A stretch of 64,000 nucleotides of DNA. Source: CAWBJP01 sp963789165 (lineage in GTDB: Bacteria > Actinomycetota > Acidimicrobiia > IMCC26256 > BP-133). The notes under the pieces were generated by a model. It worked only from the letters and a program-made list of their open reading frames with translations. It was not told where the DNA came from and did no database searches. Positions within the stretch are counted from its first letter, which is position 1. The number at the start of each line of letters is the position of its first letter. The translations under genes were made by a program, and so were the position numbers. The stretch is from the NCBI GenBank assembly GCA_963789165.1, contig CAWBJP010000009.1, forward strand, positions 62,001 through 126,000. The letters run 5' to 3'. Shown here piece by piece: positions 8,398 to 17,122 of the stretch.

Positions 8398-9983
8398 GCA
8401 CCACCGAGGGGCAGGCGCGCAGAAGCGGGATCGTCCGGTCGAGCGCCCCTGTCGCGCTCGGAACGGCCCTGTCCCGCCTGACCGGCTTCCTCCGCCTGGC
8501 GGCCATGGCCTACGCCATCGGCTTCACGCGGCTGACCGACACCTACAACCTGGCCAACACCACACCCAACATCGTCTACGAACTGCTCCTCGGGGGCGTC
8601 CTCTCCGCCACCCTCGTCCCCGTCTTCGTCGACCACCGGGACCGCGACGACCACGAAGCCACCTCAGCCGTGATCACCGTCGCCGCCGTCGCGCTCATCG
8701 TCCTCACCGTCATCGGGATCCTGGCCGCGCCGGCCATCGTGCGGCTCTACACCTTGCGCGTGGAAGGCGCCGCCGGCCAGGCCCAGCAGGAGCTGGCCAC
8801 CGCCCTGCTGCGCCTGTTCATGCCCCAGATGCTGTTCTACGGGCTGGTGGCCATGGCCTCGGCCCTACTCCACGCCCACCGGCGCTTCGCCGCCCCCGCC
8901 TTCGTCCCCATCCTCAACAACCTGGTGGTCACGGCTGTCTTCCTGAGCCTGCCCCGGTTGGTGGACGGCACTCCCACCCTGGAGAAGGTGAACCAGGACA
9001 CCGGCCTGGTCCTGCTCCTGGGGCTGGGCACGACGGCCGGGATCGCGGCCATGGGCCTCGCCCTGCTTCCGGCCCTGCGGCGTACCCGGGTCCGGCTCCG
9101 GCCCGTGTTCTCGTGGCACCACCCGGCGGTGCGCAAGGTGGTGGCGCTCTCCGGTTGGACGGCGGGCTACGTGGCCTCCAACCAGCTGGCCCTGTGGGTG
9201 GTGCTGGTGCTGGCCAACGGCTTCGTCGGGGGGGTCTCGGCCTACCAGGCCGCCTTCGTCTTCTTCCAGCTGCCCCACGGCCTGGTGGCCGTGTCCCTCA
9301 TGACCACCATCGCCCCCGATCTCGCCGGCGCCGCCGGGCGGGGGGACCTGGCCGCCTTCCGGAACCGCTTCGATCTCGGGGTCCGGCTCATGGTCCTCGC
9401 CATCCTCCCCGCCGCCGCCGGCTACCTGGCCCTCTCCCGCCCGGTGGTCGGATTCCTGCTCGAGCGGGGCGCCCTGTCGGGGACGTCGGCCCAGCTCACC
9501 GCCGACTGCCTGACCGTCTTCGCCCTGGGCCTGGTGCCCTTCTCGCTGTATCTCTACGCCCTGCGGGGGTTCTACGCCCTGCACGACACCCGGACCCCGT
9601 TCTTCCTGAACGCCATGGAGAACGGCATCAACATCGCCCTCGCCCTGGCCCTGTCCCAGTGGCTGGACGTCCGGGGCCTGGCCCTGGCCTACGCCGGCGC
9701 CTACACCGTGGCCGCAGTGGCGGCCCTGGGCGTGCTCGGGCGGCGCACCGGGGGCCGCCTGGGCGGCTCGGCTTCCGCCCTGGCCCGGCCGGTCGTGGCC
9801 GCCGCGGTCATGGCCGCCGTCGTCCGCGGGATGATCGCCGTCCTCCCCGACACCACTCCCGACGTCGTCGTGGTCGCCGCGGGCGTGGCCCTGGGGGCCG
9901 CCACCTATGCCGGGGCTCTGGCCGCCCTGGGTGTGGCCGAAGCCGGCGAGCTGGTGGCCCGGCTGCGCCGCCGGGGGGGCTGA
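8394..9983 (+). CDS. murJ: Lipid II flippase MurJ (MviN)
   Basis: The protein has 529 residues from GTG 8394, which overlaps the preceding TGA. It is an integral membrane protein of the MOP superfamily with about 14 predicted helices; it flips lipid-linked peptidoglycan precursor across the membrane. Visible family marks are GTALSRLTGFLRLAAMAYAIG at the N-terminus, the NTTPNIVYELLLGGVLSATLVPVF stretch, HHPAVRKVVAL, and FYALHDTRTPF late in the protein. Unlike mycobacterial MviN it stops after the flippase domain. The kinase-like and extracellular parts that are fused in Mycobacterium are encoded by the next, separate gene. In-frame codons upstream of 8394 lie inside DUF6049 and are not conserved-looking. 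Confidence 0.93.
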   Translation: MSTTEGQARRSGIVRSSAPVALGTALSRLTGFLRLAAMAYAIGFTRLTDTYNLANTTPNIVYELLLGGVLSATLVPVFVDHRDRDDHEATSAVITVAAVALIVLTVIGILAAPAIVRLYTLRVEGAAGQAQQELATALLRLFMPQMLFYGLVAMASALLHAHRRFAAPAFVPILNNLVVTAVFLSLPRLVDGTPTLEKVNQDTGLVLLLGLGTTAGIAAMGLALLPALRRTRVRLRPVFSWHHPAVRKVVALSGWTAGYVASNQLALWVVLVLANGFVGGVSAYQAAFVFFQLPHGLVAVSLMTTIAPDLAGAAGRGDLAAFRNRFDLGVRLMVLAILPAAAGYLALSRPVVGFLLERGALSGTSAQLTADCLTVFALGLVPFSLYLYALRGFYALHDTRTPFFLNAMENGINIALALALSQWLDVRGLALAYAGAYTVAAVAALGVLGRRTGGRLGGSASALARPVVAAAVMAAVVRGMIAVLPDTTPDVVVVAAGVALGAATYAGALAALGVAEAGELVARLRRRGG

Positions 9984-10026
9984 GGCTCGAAGTGCCCTGA
10001 TACCACGGTGCATAAGAGGTAGCGTT

Positions 10027-11496
10027 GTGGCCACTGTGGAAACTCTGGCCCCCGATCGGGTCCTCGGAGGCCGCTACCGCCTCCGCCGGGAGCTGGCGCG
10101 CGGCGGCATGGCCACGGTCTGGGAGGCGGAAGACAAGGTCCTGACCCGGCGGGTGGCCATCAAGGTCCTCCATCCCCATCTGGCCGGCGACGACGGGTCG
10201 CGGGTCCGCTTCCGGCGGGAGGCCGTAGCCGCGGCCGGGCTGGCCCACCCCCACATCGTCACCACCTATGACACCGGCCGCGACGCCGAGGTCGCCTACA
10301 TCGTCATGGAGCTGGTCGAGGGCATCACCCTGGCCCGCCTGCTCCGGGCCGAGGGTGCCCTGCCGCTGGCCAAGGCCCTGGACGTCGCCGCCCAGGTGGC
10401 GGACGCTCTGGCCTGCGCCCACGCCCACGGCATCGTCCACCGCGACGTGAAACCCTCCAACATCCTCCTGCGCGCCGACGGCCACGTGAAGGTGGCCGAC
10501 TTCGGGATCGCGAGCACCGGCGCGGGCACCGAGGACCTGACCCGGACGGGCGTCGTCATGGGGACAGCCAAATACCTGTCCCCCGAACAGGTCAGCGGCG
10601 CCCCCGCCGATGCCGCCAGTGACATCTACGCCCTCGGCATCGTCGTCTACGAGATGCTCTGCGGCACTCCGCCCTTTGTGGGCGACAGCGACCTGACCAC
10701 CGCCCTTTCCCGCCTCACCGCCACCCCGGAGAGCCTGACCGAGCGGCGGCCGGAGGTGCCCCCGAGCCTGGAGGCCGTGGTGCTGCGGGCGCTGGCCCGG
10801 AACCCTGAGGCCCGGTTCCGCTCCGCGGCGGAGATGCGCTCCAACCTCCTCGCCGTCGACCTCGACCACTCCGAGGCCCTCACGCCGCCCACCGGCCTCC
10901 CCGCCGCCCCGCCGCCCCCCCGGCCTTTCCCGGCCCGGGCGACCACGGCGGTAGCGGCCGTCCTCCTCCTGGTTCTGGCCGCCGTGCTCCTCAAGAGCAG
11001 CGGAACACCGGAGGGCGGGCCGGGGTCCGACCCGTCGGCCACCGCCCGGGGGGCGATCGCCGGCGTACCCATGCTGGTCACCGCCTTTGATCCCGAGGCT
11101 GACGGCGACGAGAACTCCGCCAGCGTGGGCAACGTGGTCGACCGCGATCCGGCCACGGTGTGGAAGACCGACACGTACCACGCCAACTTCCCCAGCCTCA
11201 AGAAGGGCGTGGGGGTCTACGTCGATCTCGGGCGGGCGAAGAAGGTCCGTTCCGTTGTGGTGGAGACCCCGGGGGCCAGCGGCTGGACCGGCGAGGTGTA
11301 CGTGACCGACCGGCGCTCTCCCACCCTGGCGGGCTGGGGTGACCCGGCGGCGACCGGATCAGGAAACCAGGGGAGCACAACCACCTTCGACCTCAAGGGG
11401 GCGGAGGGCCGCTACGTGCTGGTGTGGTTCACGTCGCTGCTCCCCAGCGACGGTGGTTTCCGCCTGGCCGTGGCCGAAATCAAGGTCGACACCTAG
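10027..11496 (+). CDS. Receptor-type Ser/Thr protein kinase with extracellular discoidin-like domain
   Basis: The protein has 489 residues. GTG 10027 follows AGAGGT. The kinase domain spans residues 17-275: glycine loop LARGGMATVWEAE, VAIK lysine 46, catalytic loop HRDVKPSN with Asp140, and DFG at 158-160, so it should be active. A Pro-rich linker, one transmembrane helix near residue 300 (TTAVAAVLLLVLAAVLL) and a secreted domain of about 150 residues follow. That domain has the DxxPATVWKTDTY pattern of F5/8 type C/discoidin folds that bind sugars. In mycobacteria the matching region is a pseudokinase fused to MviN. It lies directly after murJ, so regulation of lipid II export in response to a wall ligand is a fair inference. 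Confidence 0.88.
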   Translation: MATVETLAPDRVLGGRYRLRRELARGGMATVWEAEDKVLTRRVAIKVLHPHLAGDDGSRVRFRREAVAAAGLAHPHIVTTYDTGRDAEVAYIVMELVEGITLARLLRAEGALPLAKALDVAAQVADALACAHAHGIVHRDVKPSNILLRADGHVKVADFGIASTGAGTEDLTRTGVVMGTAKYLSPEQVSGAPADAASDIYALGIVVYEMLCGTPPFVGDSDLTTALSRLTATPESLTERRPEVPPSLEAVVLRALARNPEARFRSAAEMRSNLLAVDLDHSEALTPPTGLPAAPPPPRPFPARATTAVAAVLLLVLAAVLLKSSGTPEGGPGSDPSATARGAIAGVPMLVTAFDPEADGDENSASVGNVVDRDPATVWKTDTYHANFPSLKKGVGVYVDLGRAKKVRSVVVETPGASGWTGEVYVTDRRSPTLAGWGDPAATGSGNQGSTTTFDLKGAEGRYVLVWFTSLLPSDGGFRLAVAEIKVDT

Positions 11497-11508
11497 TCAC
11501 ATGAGGCC

Positions 11509-12087
11509 ATGAGCACTGACGCCAGCGACCACACGCTGGCGGCCGCCGCCGGGGCGGGGGACCGCCGGGCGCTGGAGATCCTGCTGGCCCGTCACTTCGA
11601 CCGCGTCCATGCCATCTGCCGGCGCATCACCGGTCATCCCGAGGACGCCCTCGACGCCACCCAGGAGGCGCTCATCGCCATCTCCCGGGGGATCAGCCGC
11701 TACGACGCCCGGGCTGCGTTCACGACCTGGCTGTACCGGGTGGCGACCAACGCCGCCCTCGACGAGGTGCGCCGGCGGAAACGGCGCCCGGCGCCGACCG
11801 ACATCGACGCCCTGAATCCGGGGCCGGATCCGGCCGCGGGGCCGGGCGGGTCGGTGGAATCGGTGGTGGCGGCCCGCATCGATGTCGACGCCGCCCTGAC
11901 CACGCTGGCGCCCGAGTTCCGGGCCGCGGTGGTGCTGCGGGACCTCTGCGATCTGGACTACGCCGAGATCGCCGAGGCGCTCGGCGTACCCATCGGGACC
12001 GTCCGCTCCCGCATCGCCCGGGGCCGGGCCGCGATTGCCGCCGAGCTCCGGGAACCGGATGACCGCTCGGAGCGTCGAAGCAGGTGA
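11509..12087 (+). CDS. sigM: ECF RNA polymerase sigma factor (SigM position)
   Basis: The protein has 192 residues and the ATG at 11509 follows ATGAGG. Region sigma-2 is residues 25-95 (FDRVHAICRRITGHPEDALDATQEALIAI and FTTWLYRVATNAALDEVRRR). Region sigma-4 is residues 125-180 (LAPEFRAAVVLRDLCDLDYAEIAEALGVPIGTVRSRIARGR), with the helix-turn-helix that reads the -35 element. The order kinase, sigma, anti-sigma, trxB equals the mycobacterial sigM locus, where SigM answers envelope stress. The TGA overlaps the start of the anti-sigma gene, so the two are made in step. Confidence 0.88.
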   Translation: MSTDASDHTLAAAAGAGDRRALEILLARHFDRVHAICRRITGHPEDALDATQEALIAISRGISRYDARAAFTTWLYRVATNAALDEVRRRKRRPAPTDIDALNPGPDPAAGPGGSVESVVAARIDVDAALTTLAPEFRAAVVLRDLCDLDYAEIAEALGVPIGTVRSRIARGRAAIAAELREPDDRSERRSR

Positions 12088-12956
12088 CCATGGACACTTC
12101 CCACCTCGACGACGACGCCCTCTCGGCGTCCCTTGACGGCGCCTTGGAGGCCGGGGCCGGCCGGAGCCACCTGGACGGCTGCGCCGTCTGCTCCGCCCGC
12201 CGCGACCTGCTGGAGGCGGCCCGGACGGCGCTCGCCTCGGCGCCGGTCGAACCCGTCGACGAGCTGACCCGCCGGCGCCTGGTGGCCGCCGCCCTGGACG
12301 CCGCCGGCCTGGTCTCCCGCCGGCCGGCCTGGTATCAGCGGCCGGCGCTGGCCGGCGGTGTGGCCGCCGCCATCCTCGCTCTCCTCGTCGCCGTCCCCTT
12401 CGTGACCGGCGGGGACTCGAACGACAGTGACCGGTCCAGCACCGCCGCCCTGGAAATGGCGGGCGGCGAGTTCCTCGGCGACCTGGGCGACCTCTCCGAC
12501 CCGGCCGCCCTCCGCCAGCGGTTCGGCGACCAGCGCGCCCTGACCTTCTCGGATGACACCCAGGCCAGCGGAGGCGCCAACGCCGCCCCGGGCGCGGGGT
12601 CCGTCACCGCCTCCAAGGGCGCGGCGCCGCCGCAGGCTCCGGTGACGGGCGAAGGCCAACCCGCCGCCAGCCCCAGCCCGCAACCGGCCGCCGACGCGGC
12701 GGCGGAGTCCACGACCCAGCTGGACCAGGCGGCGCGGGACGAGGCCGACGGCACCGGCTTGGACCGCACCGTGGCCGACGCCTGTGCCCGGACCCTGGCC
12801 GAGGGCCCCGCCCGGGGCGCGAACCTCCTGGCCGTGGCCACAGGGACCTACCAGGGCAGCCCGGCTGTCGTCGCCGTCTTCGCCGACGGAGACGCCACCA
12901 CCGCCTATGTGGCCGCCCGGGACGGCTGCAAACTCCTCACCCGGTACCAGATCTGA
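12084..12956 (+). CDS. Membrane anti-sigma factor of the adjacent ECF sigma
   Basis: The protein has 290 residues from GTG 12084 (overlapping the sigma stop) or 288 from ATG 12090. Residues 1-50 form a zinc-containing anti-sigma head: HLDGCAVCSARRDLL holds the H-x3-C-x2-C motif. One transmembrane helix lies near residues 92-112 (ALAGGVAAAILALLVAVPFV). The outer part is Ala/Pro/Ser-rich, then a folded C-terminal domain begins at TVADACARTLAEG. It presumably holds the sigma factor at the membrane until an envelope or redox signal arrives, as RsmA does in mycobacteria. No overall sequence resemblance can be judged by eye beyond the head. Confidence 0.8.
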   Translation: MTMDTSHLDDDALSASLDGALEAGAGRSHLDGCAVCSARRDLLEAARTALASAPVEPVDELTRRRLVAAALDAAGLVSRRPAWYQRPALAGGVAAAILALLVAVPFVTGGDSNDSDRSSTAALEMAGGEFLGDLGDLSDPAALRQRFGDQRALTFSDDTQASGGANAAPGAGSVTASKGAAPPQAPVTGEGQPAASPSPQPAADAAAESTTQLDQAARDEADGTGLDRTVADACARTLAEGPARGANLLAVATGTYQGSPAVVAVFADGDATTAYVAARDGCKLLTRYQI

Positions 12957-12975
12957 GATCTGATCCGGGCCGGGG

Positions 12976-13335
12976 CTACGACTTGGACTTCGCCCGCTGG
13001 GCCGCGACCACTCCGTAGAGGGCGACGCCGGCCGCGGCCGCGATGGCGGCCCAACCCTCGCCCGGCCACGGGCGCCCGGCGGTGGTGTCCTCCTGGACCG
13101 CCATCACCTCGCCCCAAGCCGCCAGCAGGCCCGCCACCGCCCCCATCCACACCGGTGGCGCGCCGCTCCAGCAACGGTTCACCACCCAGGCGATGGCCGC
13201 GCCCAGACCAGCGCCCCCCATGATGGGCAGCCACTGGATGCCGTCCCCCTGGAACGGGTACTCGCCCAGCACCAGGCCGCCCAACCAGGCCAGGGCGGCA
13301 GCCAGCACGACGGAGAGGCCCACGCGTCGAGCCAT
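12976..13335 (-). CDS. Small integral membrane protein, unknown function
   Basis: The protein has 119 residues and about four hydrophobic segments: VGLSVVLAAALAWLGGLVLG, WLPIMGGAGLGAAIAWVV, VWMGAVAGLLAAWGEVMAV and GWAAIAAAAGVALYGVVAA. The C-terminus is basic (QRAKSKS). I do not recognise a family. It faces the anti-sigma gene tail to tail and is divergent from the next small membrane protein. Reading direction opposite to its neighbours and continuous coding-type composition support a real gene, but function cannot be stated. Confidence 0.6.
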   Translation of the reverse strand: MARRVGLSVVLAAALAWLGGLVLGEYPFQGDGIQWLPIMGGAGLGAAIAWVVNRCWSGAPPVWMGAVAGLLAAWGEVMAVQEDTTAGRPWPGEGWAAIAAAAGVALYGVVAAQRAKSKS

Positions 13336-13415
13336 CAGGACCTTCCGAGCGTCCCCAGGCGGGGGGCCGTCAACATGTGCGGGAGGTTAGTGGGCGTCAA
13401 GTAGGCTGCCCCGCC

Positions 13416-13733
13416 ATGGCGTCCCCGAGCCGACCGGCAGGAGCGGTGTCGCTCCACCCCGCCGAGCCCGACTGGACCGAGCAGATCGCCGACGCCATCG
13501 ACAGCGCCGTCTCCACGGTGCGGGACAAGACGGTGGTGCCGGCCCAGAAGCTGGTGGCGGCCATCGTCGCCGGGCTGCTGGCCGGCGTGCTGGGCAGCGT
13601 GGCCGTCATCCTGCTGGCCATCGGGTCGTTCCGGGCCCTGTCGGTCTACCTGCCCGGGGATGTCTGGGCCGCCTACCTCCTGCCGGGCGGAATCTTCACC
13701 GTCGCCGGCCTGTTCTGCTGGTCACGACGCTGA
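13416..13733 (+). CDS. Small membrane protein upstream of trxB, unknown function
   Basis: The protein has 105 residues from the ATG at 13416. The N-terminal 50 residues are soluble and slightly acidic (DWTEQIADAIDSAVSTVRDKTVVPAQK). Two transmembrane helices follow: LVAAIVAGLLAGVLGSVAVILLAI and YLLPGGIFTVAGLFCW. The topology resembles small holin-like or phage-shock-type accessory proteins found near trxB in Acidimicrobiia-type genomes, but I cannot assign a family. It ends 13 nt before the trxB start, so the two are probably co-transcribed. Confidence 0.65.
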   Translation: MASPSRPAGAVSLHPAEPDWTEQIADAIDSAVSTVRDKTVVPAQKLVAAIVAGLLAGVLGSVAVILLAIGSFRALSVYLPGDVWAAYLLPGGIFTVAGLFCWSRR

Positions 13734-13746
13734 CCGAGGAGCACCT

Positions 13747-14691
13747 GTGGACGCCGTCCGTGACGTGATCATCATCGGGTCCGGTCCTGCCGGGCTCACC
13801 GCCGCGGTGTACACCGCCCGGGCCAACCTCGCCCCCCTCATCATCGAGGGGTTTCCCGGCGCCGGGGGCCAGCTCATGCTCACCACCGACGTGGAGAACT
13901 ACCCCGGCTTCCCCGACGGGATCCTCGGCCCAGAGCTCATGGAGAAGTTCCGTTCCCAGGCCGCCCGCTTCGGCGGCGAGTACCTCACGGCCAATGCCGA
14001 CGAGGTGGACTTCAGCTCCCGTCCCTTCCGGGTGAAGGCCGAAGGGAGGGACTTCTACGCCCGTGCGGTCATCATCTCCACCGGGGCCACCGCCCGGCTG
14101 CTGGGTCTGCCTGCCGAATCGAAGCTGCTCGGCCACGGCCTGTCGACCTGCGCCACGTGCGACGGGTTCTTCTTCCGGGGCGCGGACATCGCCGTGGTGG
14201 GCGGCGGCGACTCGGCCATCGAGGAGGCCACCTTCCTCACCCGGTTCGCCGACAAGGTGACGGTGGTGCATCGCCGCGACGAGCTGCGGGCTTCCAAGAT
14301 CATGCAGGACCGGGCGTTCGCCAACGACAAGATCGACTTCAAGTGGAACAAGGTGGTCGACGACATCCTCGGGGATGGCAAGGTCTCCGGCCTGCGCCTG
14401 CGCGACCTCGTCAACGGCGAAACGGAGGATCTGGCCGTGAGCGGGGTGTTCGTGGCCATCGGGCACGACCCCAACACCAAGCTCTTCACCGGGCAGCTGG
14501 AGTTCGACCCGGCCGGCTACATCGTCACCCACGACGGCACCCGCACCTCGGTTGATGGGGTCTTCGCCTGCGGGGACGTCCAGGATCACGTTTACCGCCA
14601 GGCCGTCACCGCGGCCGGCTCGGGCTGCATGGCGGCCATCGACGCCGAGCGTTTCCTGGAAGCGGAAGCCGACCGGGCGGCGGTCTCCTAA
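13747..14691 (+). CDS. trxB: Thioredoxin reductase
   Basis: NADPH-dependent flavoenzyme that reduces thioredoxin; 314 residues, the standard bacterial length. GTG 13747 follows CGAGGAG at proper spacing. FAD-binding GSGPAGLTAAVYTARA is at the N-terminus. The redox-active motif CATC is at Cys135/Cys138 (STCATCDGFFF). NADPH-binding GGGDSAIEEATFLT and HRRDELRASK follow, and the C-terminal FAD contact is FACGDVQDHVYRQAVTAAGSG. Its partner trxA is encoded 2.4 kb away on the other strand, separated by a broken IS110 element. In most actinobacteria the two genes are neighbours. Confidence 0.95.
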   Translation: MDAVRDVIIIGSGPAGLTAAVYTARANLAPLIIEGFPGAGGQLMLTTDVENYPGFPDGILGPELMEKFRSQAARFGGEYLTANADEVDFSSRPFRVKAEGRDFYARAVIISTGATARLLGLPAESKLLGHGLSTCATCDGFFFRGADIAVVGGGDSAIEEATFLTRFADKVTVVHRRDELRASKIMQDRAFANDKIDFKWNKVVDDILGDGKVSGLRLRDLVNGETEDLAVSGVFVAIGHDPNTKLFTGQLEFDPAGYIVTHDGTRTSVDGVFACGDVQDHVYRQAVTAAGSGCMAAIDAERFLEAEADRAAVS

Positions 14692-14741
14692 TGGGGATCG
14701 ACCACCTCCCCGGTTGAGTGGGTGAGGCTGGTGGCTGAGCC

Positions 14742-14860
14742 GGCTGGCAGGTCAGCACTGCGGTCTCCAGGGCGTTGAGCCCTACGGCTAGATCGTGCGC
14801 CTGCCGGCTGGTGAGGTCGACCTCGGATGGCTGGTGGGATGACGTGCTTCGAGCACTGAA
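14742..14860 (+). ncRNA. Candidate IS110 bridge-RNA region (structured left end)
   Basis: Upstream of the recombinase there is no gene but several stems: AGGGC-GTTGA-GCCCT at 14769-14783, GTGCT-TCG-AGCAC at 14844-14856, and GGCAGG at 14746 pairing with CCTGCC at 14800. IS110-family elements encode a structured bridge RNA in the non-coding left end; that this stretch is one is inference from position and stems only. Confidence 0.3.
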
Positions 14861-14902
14861 CCATTAGGGAGCTGCTGGTCGCCTCGGGCTCGGTCCGGAC
14901 CC

Positions 14903-16073
14903 TTGGTGCGATCGGAGGTGCTGGTGGGAGAGGTGTTTGTCGGCCATGACTGGGCCGAGACGCATCATGACGTGTTCGTCGAGGATGGTGCCGGGCAGCG
15001 CTTGGCCCGGGCCCGGCTGCCCGAAGGGATCGAAGGGGTCGCCCGGTTCCACGAGTTGGTCGCCTCGCATGTGGATGCCCCGGACGAGGTGGTGGTGGCC
15101 ACCGAGACGGACCGGGGTCTGTTCGTGGGGGCACTGGTCGCCGCTGGCTACACGGTCATCGCGGTGAACCCGATGTCCGTGGCCCGCTATCGGGAGCGGC
15201 ACTCCACCTCGGGGGCAAAGTCGGACCCGGGTGACGCCAAGGTGCTGGCCGACCTGGCCCGTACGGACCGCCACAACCACCGGCGGGTGGCCGGGGACAG
15301 CGACCTGGCCGAGGCGGTCAAGGTCCTGGCCCGGGCGCACCAGAGCCTGATCTGGAGCCGGCAGCGGCAGCTGAACCAGCTGCGCTCGACGCTGCGGGAG
15401 TTCTACCCGGCGGCCCTCGAGGCCTTTCCCGAGCTCGGGTCGGCCGAGGCGCTGGCGGTGCTGTCGATGGCCCCGACCCCGGCGCTGGGCCGGGGCCTGT
15501 CCCGCTCCAAGATCGCCGCCGGGCTGCGCCGGGCGGGCCGGCAACGCCGGATCGAGGAACGCGCCGGTGAGATCCAGATGGCCCTGCGGGCGGCGCAGCT
15601 CCAAGCCCCGGACATCATCGCTGGTGCCATGGGCAGCTCGTCATCGGCCCTCGTGGCCGTCATCGTCGAGCTGTCCACCCAGATCAGCCGGCTCGAAGCC
15701 GAGCTGGCCGACCGTTTTGAGCAGCGAGTTCGGGGATGACCCGAACCGCTATGCCGACACCAAGTCTCGCAAGAACTATGCCGGCACGTCACCTATCACC
15801 AAAGCCTCCGGGCGCAGTCACGTCGTCCTCGCCCGCTACGCCCGCAACCGCCGCCTCGCCGACGCCTGCCAGCAGTGGGCCTTCTGCGCCATCACTGCCA
15901 GCCCCGGAGCCCGGGCCTACTACGACCAACGACGCCGCAACGGCGACACCCACCAACGCGCCCTCCGAGCCCTCGCCAACCGGCTCGTCGGCCTCCTCCA
16001 CGGCTGCCTCCGCCACCACACCCTCTACGACGAGCACACGGCCTGGGGCCACCGGCAACAACAAGCGGCTTGA
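14903..16073 (+). pseudogene. IS110-family recombinase, broken by internal deletion and frameshift
   Basis: The first part (14903-15739) gives 278 residues: VGHDWAETHHDVFV with the first acidic residue of the RuvC-like domain, VVATETDRG, and SGAKSDPGDAKVLADLART, ending after ADRFEQ. The second part is in another frame and starts near 15726: EFGDDPNRYADTKSRKNYAG, TSPITKASG and YARNRRLADACQQWAFCA, the C-terminal Tnp domain. Intact relatives have about 23 residues between these parts, including the PGLG segment. That piece is missing here and the frame is lost, so it is a deletion and not a single-base error. No active recombinase can be made. The start is TTG 14903 or GTG 14906. Confidence 0.85.
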
Positions 16074-16122
16074 CGAGTTAGAGGCGTGGGATGTCTAGCC
16101 GAACGTCAGTCTTCGCCGACTT

Positions 16123-17106
16123 TCAGTCTTCGAAAGGGTCTTCGATGCCGTGGCGCAGGCCCCGCACGATGGCCCGCCCCGCGTCTCCGGCCCGGTTCAC
16201 CAGCCGGCGCACGGCGTCGACGTCGTCCGCCTGGGCGGGCTGGCAGACCACCGCCGGCATACGGGTCTCCCGCAGCACGGCGTAGGTCCGCCCCCGCGGT
16301 TCCTCGGTGGCGCAACCCAGCGCCGCGGCCAGCTCGGTCAGCACGGAGCAGGCCACCCGGAAACCGGCCTCGGAGCGGAACGACCGGGCGGCGAAGTAGT
16401 CGCAGGTGCATCCAGGCATGTCCCCGAAGCGCAGCCCGAAGAAGAGCTCGGCCTTGAAGGCGTTGGCCTCCGCCGCGGCCACGGAGTCCTCCAGACCGCC
16501 GCCCTCGAGCACGTCGGCACCGGCATCGCCCAGGCCCTTTCCCACCAGCTCGCCGAGGGCGTCGAGCCCCGGCTCCACGGCCAGGTAGACCCGCCGGCCG
16601 GCGAGATGGCGCACCCCTTCCCGCAGGGTCTCCCGCTCGCGGACCGCCGCCACCGAACCGCCGGCGAACCGCGACAGCCGCTCCAGGGAGGCGACGCTGG
16701 CCGGGCCGCAGATGCCGTCCGCGGCCACACCGGCGTTGCGCTGGAACTCCAACAGGGCGGCCAGCGTGTTGGGGCCGAAAAGGCCGTCGTCCCGACCGGC
16801 GTCGAAGCCGAGGGCGTTGAGACGGTGCTGAAGGTCGACGACGTCATCGCCCCGCAGCATCGGGGTCCGGTGATAGAGCAGACGGTCACCGAGGGCGTAG
16901 CCCGCCTCCACCAGCGAGCTCCACGTCTGGCGCCCGCAGACCCCGTCGACCCGAAGGCCCCGGGCCATCTGGAAGGCGACCACCGCGGCCTCCGTGCTCT
17001 CCCCGAAGGTGCCCACCTCGGCCGGGTCGTAGCCCAGGGTGGCGAGGCGGTGCTGCAGGTCCCGCACCGCCTCGCCGCTGTCCCCGCGGGCGATGCGGAA
17101 CCTCAC
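16123..17106 (-). CDS. cwlM: CwlM-like peptidoglycan-binding pseudo-amidase
   Basis: The protein has 327 residues. Two peptidoglycan-binding PG_binding_1 repeats come first (residues 8-68 with VRDLQHRLATLGYDP, and 85-145 with VVDLQHRLNALGFDAGRDDGLFG). An amidase_3-like fold follows (residues 165-320). The normal zinc site is not there: the usual DPGHGG strand reads VYLAVEPGLDAL, and the usual SIHAN strand reads FFGLRFGDM. There is no signal peptide, so it is probably cytoplasmic. In mycobacteria CwlM occupies this place beside trxA/trxB and acts in the cytoplasm as a regulator of MurA; the same role is likely here. It lies 16 nt downstream of trxA in one operon. Confidence 0.82.
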   Translation of the reverse strand: MRFRIARGDSGEAVRDLQHRLATLGYDPAEVGTFGESTEAAVVAFQMARGLRVDGVCGRQTWSSLVEAGYALGDRLLYHRTPMLRGDDVVDLQHRLNALGFDAGRDDGLFGPNTLAALLEFQRNAGVAADGICGPASVASLERLSRFAGGSVAAVRERETLREGVRHLAGRRVYLAVEPGLDALGELVGKGLGDAGADVLEGGGLEDSVAAAEANAFKAELFFGLRFGDMPGCTCDYFAARSFRSEAGFRVACSVLTELAAALGCATEEPRGRTYAVLRETRMPAVVCQPAQADDVDAVRRLVNRAGDAGRAIVRGLRHGIEDPFED

Positions 17107-17122
17107 TGGAGCGTGGGCTCGA

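Larger units (their letters stand above)
14695..16095 (+). mobile_element. Degenerate IS110-family insertion sequence (ends approximate)
   Basis: The interval between trxB and the cwlM-like gene holds one IS110-type recombinase, broken, with about 200 nt of non-coding DNA in front of it and a few tens of bases behind. IS110 elements have no inverted terminal repeats and make no target duplication, so the exact ends cannot be read here; limits given are the neighbouring genes. The insertion separates trxB from trxA/cwlM, which are adjacent in related actinobacterial origin regions. Confidence 0.6.
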
